Below are positions 6,561 to 8,535 of a stretch of 8,535 nucleotides of DNA, in pieces (the stretch's first letter is position 1; each line of letters begins with the position of its first letter). The stretch spans positions 1 to 8,535 of the forward strand of contig JAUYMX010000362.1 in the NCBI GenBank assembly GCA_030699345.1, given 5' to 3'. The notes under the pieces were generated by a model that was given only the letters and a program-made list of their open reading frames with translations, ran no database searches and was not told the DNA's origin. The stretch is from Methylococcaceae bacterium (GTDB lineage Bacteria > Pseudomonadota > Gammaproteobacteria > Methylococcales > Methylomonadaceae). Both the position numbers and the translations under genes were made by a program.

Positions 6561-6602
6561 CAAACCGTTCGTGCTGAGCACCGTCGAAGTATGAATGGTT
6601 TG
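6561..6602. repeat. Palindromic repeat type B, first hairpin
   Basis: CAAACCGTTCGTGCT (6561-6575) pairs with AGTATGAATGGTTTG (6588-6602) as a 15-bp stem in RNA, with three G-U pairs, around a 12-base loop. The core CCGTTCGTGCTGAGC...GTCGAAG is a motif I recognise as a dispersed intergenic repeat in many bacteria. The core also pairs imperfectly with the next hairpin: GTTCG...GAGC...GTCGAAG here against CTTCGAC...GCTC...CGAAC at 6635-6657. Confidence 0.7.
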
Positions 6603-6617
6603 GCGCGGCGAGAGCCC

Positions 6618-6666
6618 GGATTTCCCCGTCCATCCTTCGACAGGCTCGGAGCGAACGGGAAAATCC
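6618..6666. repeat. Palindromic repeat type B, second hairpin (inverted)
   Basis: GGATTTCCCCGT (6618-6629) and ACGGGAAAATCC (6655-6666) are inverted copies matching at 11 of 12 positions. Between them is CATCCTTCGACAGGCTCGGA, the inverse form of the core seen at 6565-6589. The two hairpins lie head to head and may be the two ends of one small composite element. Confidence 0.65.
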
Positions 6667-6720
6667 TTATCAAGCGAAACAGGGAAATTATTTGTAATCT
6701 ATCCATATTTACAATCGTGT

Positions 6721-6767
6721 TGTAGGGGCGAATTCATTCGCCCAGGGCGATTAAAATCGCCCCTACA
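6721..6767. repeat. Palindromic repeat type C
   Basis: The 23-bp arms at 6721-6743 (beginning TGTAGGGGCGAATTCATTCG) and 6745-6767 are inverted copies with three mismatches and a one-base centre. Each arm also contains a small internal inverted repeat (GGGCGA/TCGCCC or close to it). The TGTAGGGGCGA...TCGCCCCTACA form is a common dispersed intergenic repeat in bacteria. Confidence 0.8.
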
Positions 6768-6783
6768 ATTGAATTAGGGAAGC

Positions 6784-6857
6784 TCGTAGGATGGGTAGAA
6801 CGCAGTGAAACCCATGCTGATAATGATGGGTTTCGCGATGCTCTACCCATCCTACGA
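6784..6857. repeat. Palindromic repeat type D, 74-bp hairpin
   Basis: TCGTAGGATGGGTAGA (6784-6799) is matched exactly by its inverse at 6842-6857. Inside, GAAACCCAT (6807-6815) is matched exactly by ATGGGTTTC (6826-6834). The whole can form a long two-part hairpin ending 24 bp before the apbE start. This sequence type occurs between genes in many Gammaproteobacteria, to my knowledge as a dispersed repeat. Confidence 0.82.
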
Positions 6858-6881
6858 CACTTAACCCAGTAAAAAATCATT

Positions 6882-7826
6882 TTGATCCCCACTTCGTCTA
6901 ACCCCAAATTTTGCCGCCTTGGCTTTAATGCCATGGGTACCCCGTGTGAAATCCAGTTATTTGCTAAAGATGAAGCCCAAGCCCGGCAGGTTGTAGATGT
7001 TGTCATCGCCGATGTGCAGCGGCTTGAGGCTTTGTATTCCCGTTATCGGGAAGACAGCTTTTTATCTGCCATCAATCGGGCGGCGGCAGTGGGCGGTGCG
7101 ATTACGATCGACGCTGAAACTGCAGGCTTGTTAAATTATGCGGCAACCTGTTATCAACAAAGCGATGGCTTGTTTGATATTACCTCGGGTATTTTGCGGC
7201 AAGCTTGGCGCTTTGACCGAGGCCAGTTACCTGATCAAAGTCAAATTGAAAGCTTGCTCGATAAAGTTGGCTGGAAAAAAGTTAGTTGGGATGGGGCTGT
7301 GTTGGCGTTTCCAGTCTCTGGCATGGAGTTGGATTTAGGCGGCGTGGTTAAGGAGTATGCAGTGGATAGAGCGGCTACTTTGTGTATACAGCATGGCGTT
7401 AAACATGGTCTGATTAATTTGGGCGGCGACATCAAACTTATCGGCCCACGTCCGGATGGCGCACCCTGGCTAGTTGGGGTAGCCGATCCTCGTAAGAGGG
7501 GGGTAACGCTGGATACATTGTCATTGCGCACCGGCGCTGTGGCCAGTAGCGGTGATTATGAACGCTGTATTGAAGTTGCCGGGGTGCGTTATGGTCATGT
7601 GCTGAATCCAAAAACCGGCTGGCCGGTGAGAAAACTGGCGGCTGTGACGGTAGTCGGTGATTTTTGCGTGGTGGCGGGTAGTGCTTCTACTATTGCTATG
7701 CTGAAAGAAGAACAAGGCCCGGCCTGGCTTCAATGTTTGGGTCTACCGCATCTGTGGGTGGATGTTAGCGGTAAGATAGGCGGTACGTTAATGAAGACAA
7801 GAAATAAACGAGGGAGAAAACGATGA
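6882..7826 (+). CDS. apbE: ApbE-type FAD:protein FMN transferase
   Basis: A 314-residue ApbE-family protein; known members move FMN from FAD to a Thr (or Ser) of a target protein, forming a phosphoester. Family motifs appear in order: A-M-G-T-P-C-E-I (17-24), Y-S-R-Y-R-E-D-S-F-L-S-A-I-N (52-65), SDGLFDIT (94-101), DLGGVVKEYAVDRA (151-164), INLGGDI (178-184), SSGDYER (222-228) and GHVLNPKTG (238-246). The usual late motif with a metal-binding Asp (A-D-A-x-A/S-T) reads A-G-S-A-S-T (265-270), so Asp is replaced by Gly. No signal peptide or lipobox is visible, unlike most periplasmic ApbE proteins. TTG at 6882 is chosen because the frame has a stop at 6870-6872 and an internal ATG at 6933 would cut the first motif; no clear ribosome-binding site is seen. 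The C-terminus is strongly basic. Confidence 0.9.
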   Translation: MIPTSSNPKFCRLGFNAMGTPCEIQLFAKDEAQARQVVDVVIADVQRLEALYSRYREDSFLSAINRAAAVGGAITIDAETAGLLNYAATCYQQSDGLFDITSGILRQAWRFDRGQLPDQSQIESLLDKVGWKKVSWDGAVLAFPVSGMELDLGGVVKEYAVDRAATLCIQHGVKHGLINLGGDIKLIGPRPDGAPWLVGVADPRKRGVTLDTLSLRTGAVASSGDYERCIEVAGVRYGHVLNPKTGWPVRKLAAVTVVGDFCVVAGSASTIAMLKEEQGPAWLQCLGLPHLWVDVSGKIGGTLMKTRNKRGRKR

Positions 7827-8110
7827 GTAAATGTCCTACTTGCGGAGCCGATCGTTTGCCAGGGGCTACAGTGTGTCCGGTATGCGGCAGATTCTATTCA
7901 AAAATTATCGAATTGATTGCTGCAGAAGAAGCTGACGAAGAAAGGCGATCCTGGCGCGGGCGATTAAAGCGTATTGTTGGCGCGGAGGATGTTAAAGCGG
8001 CGTTGAAGAATGAGGTGAAAGTTGCGATAGCCGGACTAAATACCAAGGCACGGTTTACGTTATTTGTGATATTTGTTTTTGTCTTTGCGTTGGTGGTGAC
8101 GGTTTTGTAG
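7823..8110 (+). CDS. Zinc-ribbon protein with C-terminal membrane anchor
   Basis: A 95-residue protein. The N-terminus is a zinc ribbon with C4-P-T-C7 and C18-P-V-C21, a C-x2-C-x10-C-x2-C arrangement. A charged middle part (about 25-77, rich in Glu, Arg and Lys and likely helical) precedes a single hydrophobic segment (about 78-95) that ends the protein, suggesting a tail-anchored inner-membrane protein with the ribbon in the cytoplasm. Its ATG overlaps the apbE stop (ATGA at 7823-7826) and GAGGGAG lies just upstream, so translation is probably coupled to apbE. I do not recognise a named family; zinc binding is inferred from the cysteines. Confidence 0.78.
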   Translation: MSKCPTCGADRLPGATVCPVCGRFYSKIIELIAAEEADEERRSWRGRLKRIVGAEDVKAALKNEVKVAIAGLNTKARFTLFVIFVFVFALVVTVL

Positions 8111-8116
8111 TGGGAT

Positions 8117-8151
8117 TGAACTCCTCAGTCTGGGACGCTTTGAGGAGTTCA
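8117..8151. terminator. Stem-loop between convergent genes
   Basis: TGAACTCCTCA (8117-8127) and TGAGGAGTTCA (8141-8151) are perfect inverted copies, giving an 11-bp stem with a 13-base loop. It lies between the zinc-ribbon gene (plus) and fdxA (minus), where a bidirectional terminator is expected. There is no clear T-run on either side, so termination efficiency is uncertain. Confidence 0.6.
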
Positions 8152-8171
8152 TGATTGTCTAAAGGGAGTAA

Positions 8172-8495
8172 TTATTTCTCTAGTAAATCGAGTTTGCCTT
8201 CTTTGCCGTTCCAATCTTCTGCATCAGGCAGAGGTGCTTTTACTTCTGTAATGGTTGGCCATATTTTGGATAATTCTGCGTTCAATTCAATAAAATTCTC
8301 TTGGCCTTCAGGCACTTCATCTTCGGCGTGAATAGCGTTAGCTGGGCACTCTGGCTCGCACAATGTGCAATCAATACATTCATCCGGGTCAATGACTAAA
8401 AAGTTTGGGCCTTCGTGAAAGCAATCGACTGGGCAAACATCGACACAGTCAGTAAATTTACATTTGATACAGTTTTCAGTGACTACAAAAGCCAT
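8172..8495 (-). CDS. fdxA: Seven-iron ferredoxin FdxA
   Basis: A 107-residue ferredoxin of the Azotobacter FdI type, a low-potential cytoplasmic electron carrier with one [3Fe-4S] and one [4Fe-4S] cluster. By alignment to that family (numbering with Met1), C9, C17 and C50 should hold the [3Fe-4S] cluster, and C21, C40, C43 and C46 the [4Fe-4S] cluster; C12 and C25 match the two non-ligand cysteines of FdI. The signature C-I-D-C-T-L-C-E-P-E-C-P is intact, and the C-terminal extension (about 58-107, containing ELNAELSKIWPTI) is the normal FdxA tail. Length is typical and the gene appears complete. No strong ribosome-binding site is seen. It is convergent with the apbE unit and most likely unrelated to it. 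Confidence 0.95.
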   Translation of the reverse strand: MAFVVTENCIKCKFTDCVDVCPVDCFHEGPNFLVIDPDECIDCTLCEPECPANAIHAEDEVPEGQENFIELNAELSKIWPTITEVKAPLPDAEDWNGKEGKLDLLEK

Positions 8496-8535
8496 AATTA
8501 TTACCCAGTAAGTTAAGAGAAAAGTGTGTTTTAGC

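Larger units (their letters stand above)
6466..6881. other. Repeat-rich intergenic region, 416 bp, no gene
   Basis: This gap between the barrel gene and apbE is filled by at least four different kinds of short palindromic repeat, listed separately. A 60-codon open frame at 6595-6777 consists of repeat sequence and is not a convincing gene. No clear apbE promoter is visible. Transcription from the barrel gene would have to cross several stable hairpins, so apbE may be expressed at a lower level or independently. Confidence 0.7.

Noticed and set aside
6595..6777. Open frame of 60 codons between the barrel gene and apbE
   Set aside because: It is made of type B and type C repeat sequence, and the peptide (including GEFIRPG) is what the type C repeat encodes wherever it occurs.
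6466..6881. CRISPR array
   Set aside because: The repeats are palindromes of different families, not one direct repeat with regular unique spacers.

Overview
The window looks like a stretch of a gammaproteobacterial chromosome, plausibly a methanotroph or relative (Methylococcales). The clues are a PEP-CTERM-type (exosortase-sorted) secreted protein, a seven-iron FdxA ferredoxin, moderate GC, and several families of short palindromic intergenic repeats. No 16S, tRNA or other taxonomic marker is present, so this assignment is inference.

Layout. The left edge (1-127, minus strand) holds the N-terminus of a GNAT acetyltransferase. A 397-bp gap follows. Next come three plus-strand genes for exported proteins: a PEP-CTERM protein (525-1307), an STN-domain plus HEAT-repeat protein (1406-2242) and a small secreted protein of unknown function (2327-2776). 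A good intrinsic terminator at about 2791-2825 closes this block.

The central block (2920-8110) is the main interest: a TlpA-like thioredoxin, a DUF4266 lipoprotein with a Gly/Cys tail, a very long outer-membrane protein that joins a DUF3570 beta-barrel to a second MetA-like 'transporter' barrel through a His/Met-rich linker, an ApbE-type FAD:protein FMN transferase, and a small membrane-anchored zinc-ribbon protein. The lipoprotein and barrel genes overlap, as do apbE and the zinc-ribbon gene. Palindromic repeats interrupt the block twice: one inverted pair between tlpA and the DUF4266 gene, and a 416-bp cluster of at least four repeat types between the barrel gene and apbE.

The DUF3570 half contains D-T-W-S-G-A-T (residues 96-102), which fits the Dxx(S/T)GAT consensus for ApbE flavinylation. 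This suggests, but does not show, that the outer-membrane barrel is a flavinylation target and that the block is an envelope redox or metal-handling system, with TlpA acting on the cysteines of the lipoprotein tail or barrel. Against this, the ApbE here has no visible signal peptide and lacks a normally conserved metal-binding Asp.

The right edge has a perfect stem-loop between convergent genes and fdxA on the minus strand.
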